A stretch of 50,139 nucleotides of DNA, taken from positions 1 through 50,139 of the forward strand of contig NZ_JAKGSD010000060.1 of NCBI RefSeq assembly GCF_021654135.1, written 5' to 3'. Position numbers and translations under genes: made by a program. This DNA comes from Amycolatopsis tucumanensis. GTDB taxonomy: Bacteria > Actinomycetota > Actinomycetes > Mycobacteriales > Pseudonocardiaceae. Below are positions 40,031 through 48,620 of this stretch, in pieces. Below the pieces are notes generated by a model that made no database searches, was not told where the DNA came from, and was given only the letters and a program-made list of their open reading frames with translations. Every line of letters starts with the position of its first letter. Position 1 is the first letter of the stretch.

Positions 40031-40855
40031 ATGACGCTGACGCTGCACGCCGCGAGCCGCGAAGCGCTCGCCTCCGCCGAGACCCGGCTCGCCGAGGTCA
40101 GCGGCGAGGCCGGCGCGGACTCGGCCGCCCTCGGCAACGAGCTGCTGGCCGTGGTCGACCTGCTCGGCAGGGAGATCGGGCTGCGCCGCGCGGTCGCCGA
40201 CGCCTCGTCCGACCCGGAGGCCCGCACCCGGCTGGTCCGCGCGCTGCTGACCGGCAAGGTGTCCGAGCAGGCCCTGCGCGTGCTCGACGCCGTGGTCGCG
40301 GCCCGCTGGTCCAGCCCGCGGGAACTGGTCGACGGGGTCGAGTCGCTCGGCCGCAACGCGCTGCTCACCAGCGCGGAGAAGGCCGGGAAGCTCGACGCCG
40401 TCGAGGACCAGTTGTTCCGGATCGCCCGTATCGTGGTGAGCAACCCGGAGCTGGAGCAGACGCTGTCCGACCAGACGGCACCCGGTGACGCGAAGCGCAG
40501 GCTGGTGCGCGAGCTGCTGCAGAGCAAGGTGGACGACATCACCCTTGCCCTGGTGGAGCAGGTCGTGGGCCGGTCGGCGGGCCGCAGCGTCGGGTTCAAC
40601 CTGGACCAGCTGGTCAAGCTGGCCGCGCAGCGCCGCGAGCGCTCGGTCGCGTACGTCACGAGCGCGAGCGAGCTGTCCGCGGAGCAGCGGGAGCGGCTGG
40701 CCGAGCAGCTGCGCCGGATCTACGGGCGTCCGATCGGGCTGCACGTCGAGGTCGACGCCCGCCTCGGTGGCGGGCTCGTCGTCCGGGTGGGCGACGAGGT
40801 CATCGACGGCAGCACCGCCGGCCGGATCGCCGAGCTGCGCAGGCAGCTGGCCTGA
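40031..40855 (+). CDS. atpH: ATP synthase F1 subunit delta
   Basis: 274 residues, the long actinobacterial form (about 180 in E. coli). Links the b stalk to the top of F1. The conserved C-terminal part is GRPIGLHVEVDARLGGGLVVRVGDEVIDGS. It starts five bases after atpF; the N-terminal extension is helical. Confidence 0.96.
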   Translation: MTLTLHAASREALASAETRLAEVSGEAGADSAALGNELLAVVDLLGREIGLRRAVADASSDPEARTRLVRALLTGKVSEQALRVLDAVVAARWSSPRELVDGVESLGRNALLTSAEKAGKLDAVEDQLFRIARIVVSNPELEQTLSDQTAPGDAKRRLVRELLQSKVDDITLALVEQVVGRSAGRSVGFNLDQLVKLAAQRRERSVAYVTSASELSAEQRERLAEQLRRIYGRPIGLHVEVDARLGGGLVVRVGDEVIDGSTAGRIAELRRQLA

Positions 40856-40904
40856 CACCACACAAGACTTTGCACACCTGCAGGAACGAGAGAGCGGGAA
40901 CGAC

Positions 40905-42548
40905 ATGGCGGAGCTGACGATCTCCTCGGACGAGATCCGTAGCGCGATCGAGAACTACGTCTCGAGTTACTCACCCGAAGTCAACCGGGAAGAGGTCGGC
41001 GTCGTCGTGGACACCGGCGACGGCGTTGCCCACGTCGAGGGTCTGCCCTCGACCATGGCCAACGAGCTGCTGGAGTTCCCCGGCGGGATCCTCGGCGTGG
41101 CCCAGAACCTGGAGCCGCGCCAGATCGGTGTCGTCATCCTCGGCAACTACGAGAAGATCGAAGAGGGTCAGGAGGTCAAGCGGACCGGCCAGATCCTCTC
41201 GATCCCGGTCGGCGAGGGCTTCCTGGGCCGCGTCATCGACCCGCTCGGCAAGCCGATCGACGGGCTCGGCGACATCGTTGCCGAGGACCGCCGCGCGCTC
41301 GAGCTGCAGGCCGCCTCGGTCGTGCAGCGCCAGCCGGTGTCCGAGCCGCTGCAGACCGGCATCACCGCGATCGACGCGATGACCCCGATCGGCCGCGGCC
41401 AGCGCCAGCTGATCATCGGTGACCGCAAGACCGGCAAGACCGCGGTCTGCGTCGACACGATCATCAACCAGAAGGCCAACTGGGCGACCGGCGACCCGAG
41501 CAAGCAGGTCCGCTGCATCTACGTCGCGGTCGGCCAGAAGGGCTCCACCATCGCCGGTGTCCGCAAGTCCCTCGAGGACGCGGGAGCGCTGGAGTACACC
41601 ACGATCGTCGCGGCCCCCGCGTCGGACTCCGCAGGCTTCAAGTGGCTGGCCCCCTACACCGGTTCGGCGCTGGGCCAGCACTGGATGTACCAGGGCAAGC
41701 ACGTCCTGATCGTGTTCGACGACCTGAGCAAGCAGGCCGACGCCTACCGCGCCCTGTCGCTGCTGCTGCGCCGCCCGCCGGGCCGCGAGGCGTTCCCCGG
41801 CGACGTCTTCTACTTGCACTCCCGGCTGCTCGAGCGCTGCGCGAAGCTGTCGGACGAGCTGGGCGGCGGCTCGCTGACCGGTCTGCCGGTCATCGAGACC
41901 AAGGCCAACGACATCTCGGCCTACATCCCCACCAACGTCATCTCGATCACCGACGGGCAGTGCTTCTTCCAGTCCGACCTGTTCAACTCGGGCCAGCGCC
42001 CCGCGGTCGACGTGACCACCTCGGTTTCCCGAGTCGGTGGTGACGCGCAGATCAAGGCGATGAAGACGGTGTCCGGTTCGCTGCGGATCGACCTGTCCCA
42101 GTACCAGGAGCTGCAGGCGTTCGCCGCCTTCGCCTCCGACCTGGACCCGACCTCGCGCGCCCAGCTGGACCGCGGTGCCCGCCTGTACGAGGTGCTCAAG
42201 CAGCCGCAGTACTCGCCGGTCCCGGTCGAGCAGCAGGTCGTCACCGTGTTCCTCGGCACCAAGGGGCACTTCGACGACGTGCCGGTGGAGGACGTGGCTC
42301 GCTTCAACACCGAGCTGCTGGAGAACATCCGCCACAAGCACGACGACATCCTCGCCGAGATCCGCGACAAGGGTAAGTGGACCGACGAGCTCGCCGAGCG
42401 CGTCGCCGCCGCGGCCGCCGAGTTCAAGAAGGGCTTCACCACCTCTTCCGGTGAGCAGCTCGTGAACGAGGCCGAGGCCGAGGCGATGGACGCCGACAAG
42501 GTCGGGCAGGAGACCGTCAAGGTCAACAAGCCCGCCCCGACGAAGTGA
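40905..42548 (+). CDS. atpA: ATP synthase F1 subunit alpha
   Basis: 547 residues. Non-catalytic nucleotide-binding subunit: P-loop GDRKTGKTAV near residue 173, and the alpha signature PAVDVTTSVSRVGGDAQ. The C-terminal extension beyond the E. coli protein (~513) ends VKVNKPAPTK, as in actinobacteria. ATG 40905 with GAGAGCGGGAA upstream. Confidence 0.98.
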   Translation: MAELTISSDEIRSAIENYVSSYSPEVNREEVGVVVDTGDGVAHVEGLPSTMANELLEFPGGILGVAQNLEPRQIGVVILGNYEKIEEGQEVKRTGQILSIPVGEGFLGRVIDPLGKPIDGLGDIVAEDRRALELQAASVVQRQPVSEPLQTGITAIDAMTPIGRGQRQLIIGDRKTGKTAVCVDTIINQKANWATGDPSKQVRCIYVAVGQKGSTIAGVRKSLEDAGALEYTTIVAAPASDSAGFKWLAPYTGSALGQHWMYQGKHVLIVFDDLSKQADAYRALSLLLRRPPGREAFPGDVFYLHSRLLERCAKLSDELGGGSLTGLPVIETKANDISAYIPTNVISITDGQCFFQSDLFNSGQRPAVDVTTSVSRVGGDAQIKAMKTVSGSLRIDLSQYQELQAFAAFASDLDPTSRAQLDRGARLYEVLKQPQYSPVPVEQQVVTVFLGTKGHFDDVPVEDVARFNTELLENIRHKHDDILAEIRDKGKWTDELAERVAAAAAEFKKGFTTSSGEQLVNEAEAEAMDADKVGQETVKVNKPAPTK

Positions 42549-42559
42549 CCGGATAGCTG

Positions 42560-43504
42560 ATGGCGCAACTTCGCGAGCTCCGGGCAAAGATCCGGGCGAC
42601 GAAATCGATCGGCAAGATCACCAAGGCGATGGAACTGATCGCCACCTCGCGGATCGGCCGTGCCCAGGCGCGGGTCGAGGCTTCGCGCCCGTACGCCGAG
42701 GAGATCACCAAGGTGCTCTCCGCGCTGGCGGGCGGGGCCGCGAGCCTCGACGACCCGTTCCTCGTCGAGCGGCCCAACTCCAAGCGGGCGGCCGTGCTGG
42801 TGGTGACCAGTGACAAGGGCCTGTGCGGTGGTTACAACACCAACGTGCTGCGGGCCACCGAGGAGCTGCTCTCGCTGCTGCGCTCCGAGGGCAAGGAGCC
42901 GCAGGTCTACGTCATCGGCGGCAAGGGCCTGAACTACTACCGGTTCCGCAACCGCGAGGTCGTCGACAGCTGGACCGGCTTCTCGGACCAGCCGCACTAC
43001 GAGAACGCCGCCGCCGCGGGCGAGACGCTGACCAAGGCGTTCCTCGCCGGCGCGGACGACGACGCGAACGGGCCGGGCGAGGACGGCATCCTCGGCGTGG
43101 ACGAGGTGCACATCGTGTACACCCAGTTCAAGTCGATGCTGACCCAGACCCCGGTCGCCAAGCGGATGGCGCCCCTCGAGGTCGAGTACACCGAGGAGGG
43201 TGCCGAGCCCGCCGCTGGCGAGATCCTCCCGGCGTACGAGTTCGAGCCCAGCGCGGACCGGCTGCTGTCGGCCCTGCTGCCGAAGTACATCAACACGCGG
43301 ATCTTTTCGGCTCTGCTCGAGTCGGCCGCTTCCGAGCTGGCCGCCCGGCGCACCGCCATGAAGTCGGCGTCGGACAACGCCAGCGAGCTGGTGGAGACCT
43401 ACACCCGGCTGGCGAACCAGGCGCGGCAGGCCCAGATCACGCAGGAGATCAGCGAAATCGTCGGTGGGGCCGATGCGCTCGCCGCTGTAGGAAGTGATGA
43501 GTAG
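42560..43504 (+). CDS. atpG: ATP synthase F1 subunit gamma
   Basis: 314 residues. The N-terminal helix is AQLRELRAKIRATKSIGKIT and the C-terminal helix has AARRTAMKSASDNASELV; together they form the central shaft. An insertion around residues 165-180 (AGADDDANGPGEDGILGVDE) resembles the extra gamma loop seen in mycobacteria and relatives. It abuts atpD. Confidence 0.97.
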   Translation: MAQLRELRAKIRATKSIGKITKAMELIATSRIGRAQARVEASRPYAEEITKVLSALAGGAASLDDPFLVERPNSKRAAVLVVTSDKGLCGGYNTNVLRATEELLSLLRSEGKEPQVYVIGGKGLNYYRFRNREVVDSWTGFSDQPHYENAAAAGETLTKAFLAGADDDANGPGEDGILGVDEVHIVYTQFKSMLTQTPVAKRMAPLEVEYTEEGAEPAAGEILPAYEFEPSADRLLSALLPKYINTRIFSALLESAASELAARRTAMKSASDNASELVETYTRLANQARQAQITQEISEIVGGADALAAVGSDE

Positions 43505-44929
43505 ATGACCACCACTGAAACCCGGACCAAGGGCCGGATCGTCTCGGTGACCGGCCCGGTCGTCGACGTGGAGTTCCCGCGCGGCGCCGTGCCCGAGCTG
43601 TTCAACGCGCTGAAGGTCGAGGTCGAGTTCGAGCAGCTGCGCAAGACGATCACCCTCGAGGTCGCGCAGCACCTCGGCGACAACCTCGTCCGCACGATCT
43701 CGCTGGCCCCGCAGGACGGTCTCGTCCGCGGCGCCGAGGTGATCGACACCGGCGCCCCGATCTCGGTGCCGGTCGGCGACGAGGTCAAGGGCCACGTCTA
43801 CAACGCGCTCGGCGACTGCCTCGACCAGCCGGGCTACGGCGCGGACCTGGAGCGCTGGAGCATCCACCGCAAGCCCCCGGCGTTCGACCAGCTCGAGGGC
43901 AAGACCGAGATGCTGGAGACCGGCCTCAAGGTCATCGACCTGCTCACCCCGTACGTGCAGGGTGGCAAGATCGGCCTGTTCGGCGGTGCCGGCGTGGGCA
44001 AGACGGTGCTGATCAAGGAGATGATCACCCGTGTCGCCCGGAACTTCGGTGGCACCTCGGTGTTCGCCGGCGTCGGCGAGCGCACCCGTGAGGGCACCGA
44101 CCTGTTCCTGGAGATGAGCGAGGACGGCGTCATCAACGACACCGCGCTCGTCTTCGGCCAGATGGACGAGCCGCCGGGCACCCGTATGCGCGTCGCGCTG
44201 TCCGCGCTGACGATGGCGGAGTACTTCCGCGACGTCAAGAACCAGGACGTGCTGCTGTTCATCGACAACATCTTCCGGTTCACCCAGGCCGGTTCCGAGG
44301 TGTCGACCCTGCTGGGCCGCATGCCCTCGGCGGTGGGTTACCAGCCGACGCTGGCCGACGAGATGGGTGAGCTGCAGGAGCGGATCACCTCGACCAAGGG
44401 CCGTTCGATCACCTCGATGCAGGCGATCTACGTGCCGGCGGACGACTACACCGACCCGGCCCCGGCCACCACGTTCGCCCACCTGGACGCCACCACCGAG
44501 CTTTCCCGGTCGGTGTTCCAGAAGGGCATCTTCCCGGCGGTGGACCCGCTGGCCTCCACCTCGACGATCCTCGACCCGGCCATCGTCGGCGAGGACCACT
44601 ACCGGGTGGCCTCCGAGGTCATCCGGATCCTGCAGAAGTACAAGGAGCTGCAGGACATCATCGCGATCCTCGGTATGGACGAGCTGTCCGAAGAGGACAA
44701 GCTGACCGTGCAGCGGGCCCGTCGGATCGAGCGGTTCCTGTCGCAGAACATGCTCGTCGCCGAGCAGTTCACCGGCCAGCCGGGCTCGACCGTGCCGCGC
44801 GCGGAGACCGTCGAGGCGTTCGACAAGATCAGCAAGGGTGAGTTCGACCACTACCCGGAGCAGGCGTTCCTGGGCATCGGTGGCCTCGAGGACCTCGAGA
44901 AGAAGTACAAGGAACTCACCGGCAAGTGA
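43505..44929 (+). CDS. atpD: ATP synthase F1 subunit beta
   Basis: 474 residues, catalytic subunit. P-loop GGAGVGKTVLIKEM at 160-173, GERTREGTDLF with the catalytic Glu, LLFIDNIFRFTQAGSEVS with the Walker B Asp, and the C-terminal DELSEEDKLTVQRARRIE. The start codon directly follows the atpG stop. Confidence 0.99.
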   Translation: MTTTETRTKGRIVSVTGPVVDVEFPRGAVPELFNALKVEVEFEQLRKTITLEVAQHLGDNLVRTISLAPQDGLVRGAEVIDTGAPISVPVGDEVKGHVYNALGDCLDQPGYGADLERWSIHRKPPAFDQLEGKTEMLETGLKVIDLLTPYVQGGKIGLFGGAGVGKTVLIKEMITRVARNFGGTSVFAGVGERTREGTDLFLEMSEDGVINDTALVFGQMDEPPGTRMRVALSALTMAEYFRDVKNQDVLLFIDNIFRFTQAGSEVSTLLGRMPSAVGYQPTLADEMGELQERITSTKGRSITSMQAIYVPADDYTDPAPATTFAHLDATTELSRSVFQKGIFPAVDPLASTSTILDPAIVGEDHYRVASEVIRILQKYKELQDIIAILGMDELSEEDKLTVQRARRIERFLSQNMLVAEQFTGQPGSTVPRAETVEAFDKISKGEFDHYPEQAFLGIGGLEDLEKKYKELTGK

Positions 44930-44939
44930 TGTCGGGACG

Positions 44940-44980
44940 ACGGCGGGGCGGGTGTCCTTTATGGACTCTCACCCCGCCGT
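44940..44980 (+). promoter_or_regulatory. Hairpin in the atpD-atpC gap
   Basis: ACGGCGGGG at 44940-44948 pairs with CCCCGCCGT at 44972-44980, with a smaller inner stem. No T run follows, so it may slow or process the mRNA and not terminate it. TTGTCG (44980-44985), a 16-base spacer and TATTAG (45002-45007) follow as a possible internal promoter for atpC. Confidence 0.5.
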
Positions 44981-45043
44981 TGTCGTAACCGGTCGCGAAC
45001 CTATTAGACTGCGCTCATCGGCGCGGGAACGAAGGAGAACCAC

Positions 45044-45409
45044 GTGGCTGAGATGACCGTCGAGCTTGTCGCCGTCGAACGCCGTCTCTGGTCCGGTCAG
45101 GCGACGTTCGTGGTCGCGCAGACCACCGAGGGTGAGATCGGCCTGATGCCGGGTCACGAGCCGGTACTCGGTCAGCTCGTCGAGGGTGGTGTCGTCAAGG
45201 TGACGACCACGGACGGTGAGACCGTCCGCGCCGCGGTCCACGGTGGCTTCCTGTCCGTGACCGCCGAGCGGGTGAGCATCCTCGCCGAGTCGGCCGAGCT
45301 CGCCGACGAGATCGACGTCGAGGCCGCCCGGTCCGCGCTGAGCGGTGAGGACGAGGCCGAGCGGGCCAGAGCAACCGCCCGGCTCCGCGCGGCCGGCCAG
45401 TCGGTCTGA
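45044..45409 (+). CDS. atpC: ATP synthase F1 subunit epsilon
   Basis: 121 residues, the short actinobacterial type: beta-sandwich domain (VELVAVERRLWSGQATFVV, IGLMPGHEPVLGQL, HGGFLSVTAERVSILAESAE) and a shortened C-terminal helix. Rotates with gamma and can inhibit ATP hydrolysis. GTG 45044 follows AAGGAGAA. It stands 114 bp from atpD, a larger gap than between the other operon genes. Confidence 0.96.
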   Translation: MAEMTVELVAVERRLWSGQATFVVAQTTEGEIGLMPGHEPVLGQLVEGGVVKVTTTDGETVRAAVHGGFLSVTAERVSILAESAELADEIDVEAARSALSGEDEAERARATARLRAAGQSV

Positions 45410-45433
45410 CCCGGCGACGAGCAGGAGCCGGCC

Positions 45434-45868
45434 GTGGAAATCACCCTCGTTGTCCTGGTCGTCCTGCTCGGTCTTGCCGTCGTCGCGTTCTGGTACAGCT
45501 TCCGCTGGGGGCGGATGCGGCGGCAGGGCGGCGTGAGCGTCGCGTTGCGCTGGGACCCGGACAACGCCCGTGCGGGCTGGCACCTGGGTCTGGGGCGCTA
45601 CGAGGGTGAGGTGTTCGCCTGGTACCGGGTGTGGAGCTTGCGCACCGGCCCGGACCGGGTGTTCGAACGTGAGACGTTGATGATCGCGGACCGCCGCGAC
45701 CCGGTCGGCACCGAGGCGTATGCGGTGCCCTCGGACGCGACGGTCCTGCGCTGCGAGTCGGCCCTCCAGGAGCCCATCGAGATCGCGATGGGCCCGGACG
45801 CGCTGACCGGGTTCCTGTCCTGGCTGGAGTCCGCTCCGCCGGGCCGCCAGATCCCGCGCGCTTCTTGA
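45434..45868 (+). CDS. DUF2550 membrane-anchored protein
   Basis: 144 residues: an N-terminal helix (EITLVVLVVLLGLAVVAFWY) then a small soluble domain (GGVSVALRWDPDNARAGWHLGLGRYEGEVFAWYRVWSL, split at residues 32-69). Actinobacteria-specific family always near atpC; it matches Rv1312 by place. Function unknown. Confidence 0.92.
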   Translation: MEITLVVLVVLLGLAVVAFWYSFRWGRMRRQGGVSVALRWDPDNARAGWHLGLGRYEGEVFAWYRVWSLRTGPDRVFERETLMIADRRDPVGTEAYAVPSDATVLRCESALQEPIEIAMGPDALTGFLSWLESAPPGRQIPRAS

Positions 45869-45869
45869 T

Positions 45870-46316
45870 CTAGCCCGGGGTGAACCGGCGTACCCATCGG
45901 CGTTGCCCCGGCGTTTCGACCGCGCGGGGGTGGTGGTGCTGCCGCGTCCAGGCAACAGCCTCAGCGGGGTCCACGCCGCTCAGAACGGCGAGGCAGGCGA
46001 TGACCGTGCCGGTTCGCCCGACCCCACCCGCACAGGCGACCTCGACCGCTTCGCCGCCGCGTGCCCGCTCGTGCAGGGCGCGGATCTCCCGGACAGCGGC
46101 GTCCTCGTCGCGGGGCAGCCGGAAGTCCGGCCAGTCCAGCCAGGTGTGCGGCCACCCCAGATTGGCGTCGTGTTCGCGGCGCAGCCGCGCGGAGCCCAGG
46201 TAGAGGCCGAATTGGGGCGCCGGGCCGGTCGGCTGGGGGCGGCGCAGGCCGCGTCCGCGGACCCAGGACCCGTCCGGCAGCCGGATGCTGCCCGGCAGGG
46301 GTGCGTTGTCGCTCAT
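45870..46316 (-). CDS. Protein-tyrosine-phosphatase-like protein
   Basis: 148 residues with the Cys-x5-Arg loop of cysteine phosphatases: VACAGGVGRTGTVIACLAVL near residue 93. The residue before the catalytic Cys, usually His, is Ala. Asp in the WDW-like region (LDWPDFRLPRDED) could be the general acid. Probably a small dual-specificity-type phosphatase in the cytoplasm. Its stop is one base from the DUF2550 stop on the other strand. Confidence 0.8.
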   Translation of the reverse strand: MSDNAPLPGSIRLPDGSWVRGRGLRRPQPTGPAPQFGLYLGSARLRREHDANLGWPHTWLDWPDFRLPRDEDAAVREIRALHERARGGEAVEVACAGGVGRTGTVIACLAVLSGVDPAEAVAWTRQHHHPRAVETPGQRRWVRRFTPG

Positions 46317-46387
46317 GGCACGGACCTAGATCGCCGTGCGGGCGGCGGACATGCGGATGACCGCAGGCTCGCCGCGAATCGGACCGG

Positions 46388-46960
46388 TCAGGCCTCTCCG
46401 CCGGGCTTCCAGAGCACGTCGCCGTCCGGGTTGGCCAGCCGGGCCAGGATGAAGAGCAGGTCGGAGAGCCGGTTGAGGTACTTCACGGCCAGCACGTTCG
46501 TGCGGTCCGCGTCCGCCTCCACCAGCGCCCACCCGGCCCGTTCGGCCCGCCGGCTCACCGTGCGCGCCTGGTGCAGGAACGCCGCGCCCGGGGTGCCGCC
46601 CGGCAGGATGAACGACGTCAGCTTCGGCAGGCGCTCGTTGAACTCGTCGCACCAGCCTTCGAGCCGCTCGATGTAGGCCTCGGTGATGCGCAGCGGCGGG
46701 AACTCCGGGTCCGGCACCACCGGCGAGCACAGGTCGGCGCCGACGTCGAACAGGTCGTTCTGCACGCGGCGCAGCACCACCGCGATCTCCTCGTCGAGAC
46801 CGCCCATCGCGAGCGCCAGCCCGACCACCGAGTTCGTCTCGTCGACGTCGGCGTAGGCCGCCAGCCGCGGGTCGGTCTTCGGCACGCGCGAGCCGTCGCC
46901 GAGCGCGGTCGTGCCGTTGTCGCCGACCCTGGTGTACACGCGGTTGATCCGTACCGGCAT
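46388..46960 (-). CDS. Cob(I)alamin adenosyltransferase, PduO type
   Basis: 190 residues; transfers adenosyl from ATP to cob(I)alamin to make coenzyme B12. TRVGDNGTTALGDGSRVPK is the ATP-binding N terminus; YADVDETNSVVGLAL, FILPGGTPGAAFLHQARTVSRRAER and LNRLSDLLFILAR are diagnostic. It follows the M16-like gene by ten bases, so the two are co-transcribed. Position before murA matches Rv1314c of M. tuberculosis. Confidence 0.96.
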   Translation of the reverse strand: MPVRINRVYTRVGDNGTTALGDGSRVPKTDPRLAAYADVDETNSVVGLALAMGGLDEEIAVVLRRVQNDLFDVGADLCSPVVPDPEFPPLRITEAYIERLEGWCDEFNERLPKLTSFILPGGTPGAAFLHQARTVSRRAERAGWALVEADADRTNVLAVKYLNRLSDLLFILARLANPDGDVLWKPGGEA

Positions 46961-46970
46961 ACCGAGAACC

Positions 46971-48485
46971 TTACGACTGCTCGAACAACCGCATGGCCTC
47001 CGGCGCTTCGAAACACACCGCGGAATCGATTCGCGCCCGCAGGTCCCGCACCAGCGCCCGGCCGCCGCGCCAGTCGCCCGGCCGCACGGTGATCGCCCCG
47101 CCGTGCGTGCCGAACAGGTGCAGGATCGGCAGCTGCCCGTCGGTGTGCTCGATGCCGACCCCGGCGAGGTCGTCGAACCGCACGACGGCCGCCGGTGACG
47201 GGTTCTGCCCGAAGTACGTGGACAGGCCCTCGTCGCCGACCACGAGCCGGTAGCCGCGCGGCGCGGTCGAACCGACCAGCGCCCGCTTCATTTCCCGGCC
47301 GGGCGGCGCGGGCAGCGGGCTGCCCGGCAGTTCCGGCAGGTCACGCGGCACGTGCCGCTCCGGCGCGCACAGCACCAGCCGTCCGGCCAGCTCGCGGGCC
47401 GCTGCCGCGACCGCAGCCGGGTCGAGCCCGGCCAGCACGCGCTGCTGGTGCTCCGCGGCCGACGGCCAGCCGGTCAGCTCGCTCATCGCCGCGTCGAACG
47501 CCCGGTAGACCGCGAAATCCCGCTCGGCGACCTCCTCGGCGAGCCCGGCCCGGTCGACGGCCAGTTCCTCCGCCGTCGGACCGCTGCGGCCCAGCTCGGC
47601 CAGCTCGGTGCGGATGGCGTCGACGACCCGGGCGGCCTGCTTGTCCGGCACGTCGGTGCCGAAGCCGAGGACGGCCCGGCGCGCGTCGACCATCTGGTGG
47701 TCGAAGGCGATGTCGTAGACCAGGCCCTCGAGGTGCCGCAGGCGGTCGGTGAGGCGGTGGATGAGGATGCCGGCCGCGCACGCGACCTCCGCGGTCCACT
47801 CGACCAGCGCGCAGCCCACGACGCCGTTGGGGATGCTCGTCTGCGCCGGGGTGGGCAGGTCGAACGGCTCGGCGGTCACCGGCTGCCGCGGCGGGCCCGG
47901 GGGCAGCGGGAGCTTCAGACCGGCCGGGGGAGGGCCGGACAGCACGAGCGCGGCGTTGCCGCGGTGGAACCAGCGCGCGCACCACTCGCGCGCCTGCTCG
48001 GGGCCGGCGTGAACGGCGGCCAGCTGGACGTTGCCGGTCAGGCCGAACGCCCGGTTGCCGAACCACAGCGCCGACGGCAGCCACGCGGTCACGCCCGGGC
48101 CGTCGTTGCCGCGCTCCTCGGCCAGCAGCACGCCGCGCTCCAGCCGCAACGGCCCGGTGTCCAGGTCCGCCAGCGACTCGCACACGCGCCGCAAGTGCTC
48201 CGCCACGGTCTCCGGGCTGCTCGTGACGTCGAAACTGGTGTGCAGGGCCTCGGTGGAGGCGTTGTTGTCGTAACGGCTCGTGCGCACGCGCCGCATCGCC
48301 AGGTGCTCGACGAGGTGCGTGATCCCGGTCTGCAGGAACGACTCGTGGGCGAGCCCGACCCCGAACAGCAGGCTCGCGCTGAGCCTGCCCGGCTGGTCGG
48401 TCCAGAAGACCGGCACGCCGTCGATCTCGGCCCGGTGCACCTCGGGCAGGGACGGAGGCGCGGGCGGGGTCAACATTTCGCTCAA
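46971..48485 (-). CDS. M16-like metallopeptidase with C-terminal extra domain
   Basis: 504 residues. The inverted zinc motif His57-x-x-Glu60-His61 (THLVEHLAM) and LERGVLLAEERGND with a candidate third ligand near residue 123 mark the M16 (pitrilysin/insulinase) family; the second lobe follows. The last ~110 residues (GYRLVVGDEGLSTYFGQ, VVRFDDLAGVGIEH, HGGAITVRPGDWRGG) look like a separate beta-rich, PH- or YcxB-like module. The start is TTG 48485 after GGGGGAACC, or ATG 48476. No signal peptide. Substrate unknown; M16 enzymes cut oligopeptides. Confidence 0.78.
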   Translation of the reverse strand: MSEMLTPPAPPSLPEVHRAEIDGVPVFWTDQPGRLSASLLFGVGLAHESFLQTGITHLVEHLAMRRVRTSRYDNNASTEALHTSFDVTSSPETVAEHLRRVCESLADLDTGPLRLERGVLLAEERGNDGPGVTAWLPSALWFGNRAFGLTGNVQLAAVHAGPEQAREWCARWFHRGNAALVLSGPPPAGLKLPLPPGPPRQPVTAEPFDLPTPAQTSIPNGVVGCALVEWTAEVACAAGILIHRLTDRLRHLEGLVYDIAFDHQMVDARRAVLGFGTDVPDKQAARVVDAIRTELAELGRSGPTAEELAVDRAGLAEEVAERDFAVYRAFDAAMSELTGWPSAAEHQQRVLAGLDPAAVAAAARELAGRLVLCAPERHVPRDLPELPGSPLPAPPGREMKRALVGSTAPRGYRLVVGDEGLSTYFGQNPSPAAVVRFDDLAGVGIEHTDGQLPILHLFGTHGGAITVRPGDWRGGRALVRDLRARIDSAVCFEAPEAMRLFEQS

Positions 48486-48620
48486 GGTTCCCCCAGTCGA
48501 GTGGGACGCACGGGCGCGTTATCGCCGCGAGGGAGCACAGTGTTTCACACGATAGTGCGAACTCGGTCGCCCTCTGTTATGTCCCGCCCCTCCGTTCGAG
48601 TGCCTGAACCGGAAGGCATG

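Noticed and set aside
41921..44851. A 976-residue open frame on the minus strand opposite atpA, atpG and atpD
   Set aside because: Antisense shadow of GC-rich coding DNA; composition is Arg/Gly/Leu/Val-heavy with no domain, and the plus strand holds certain genes.
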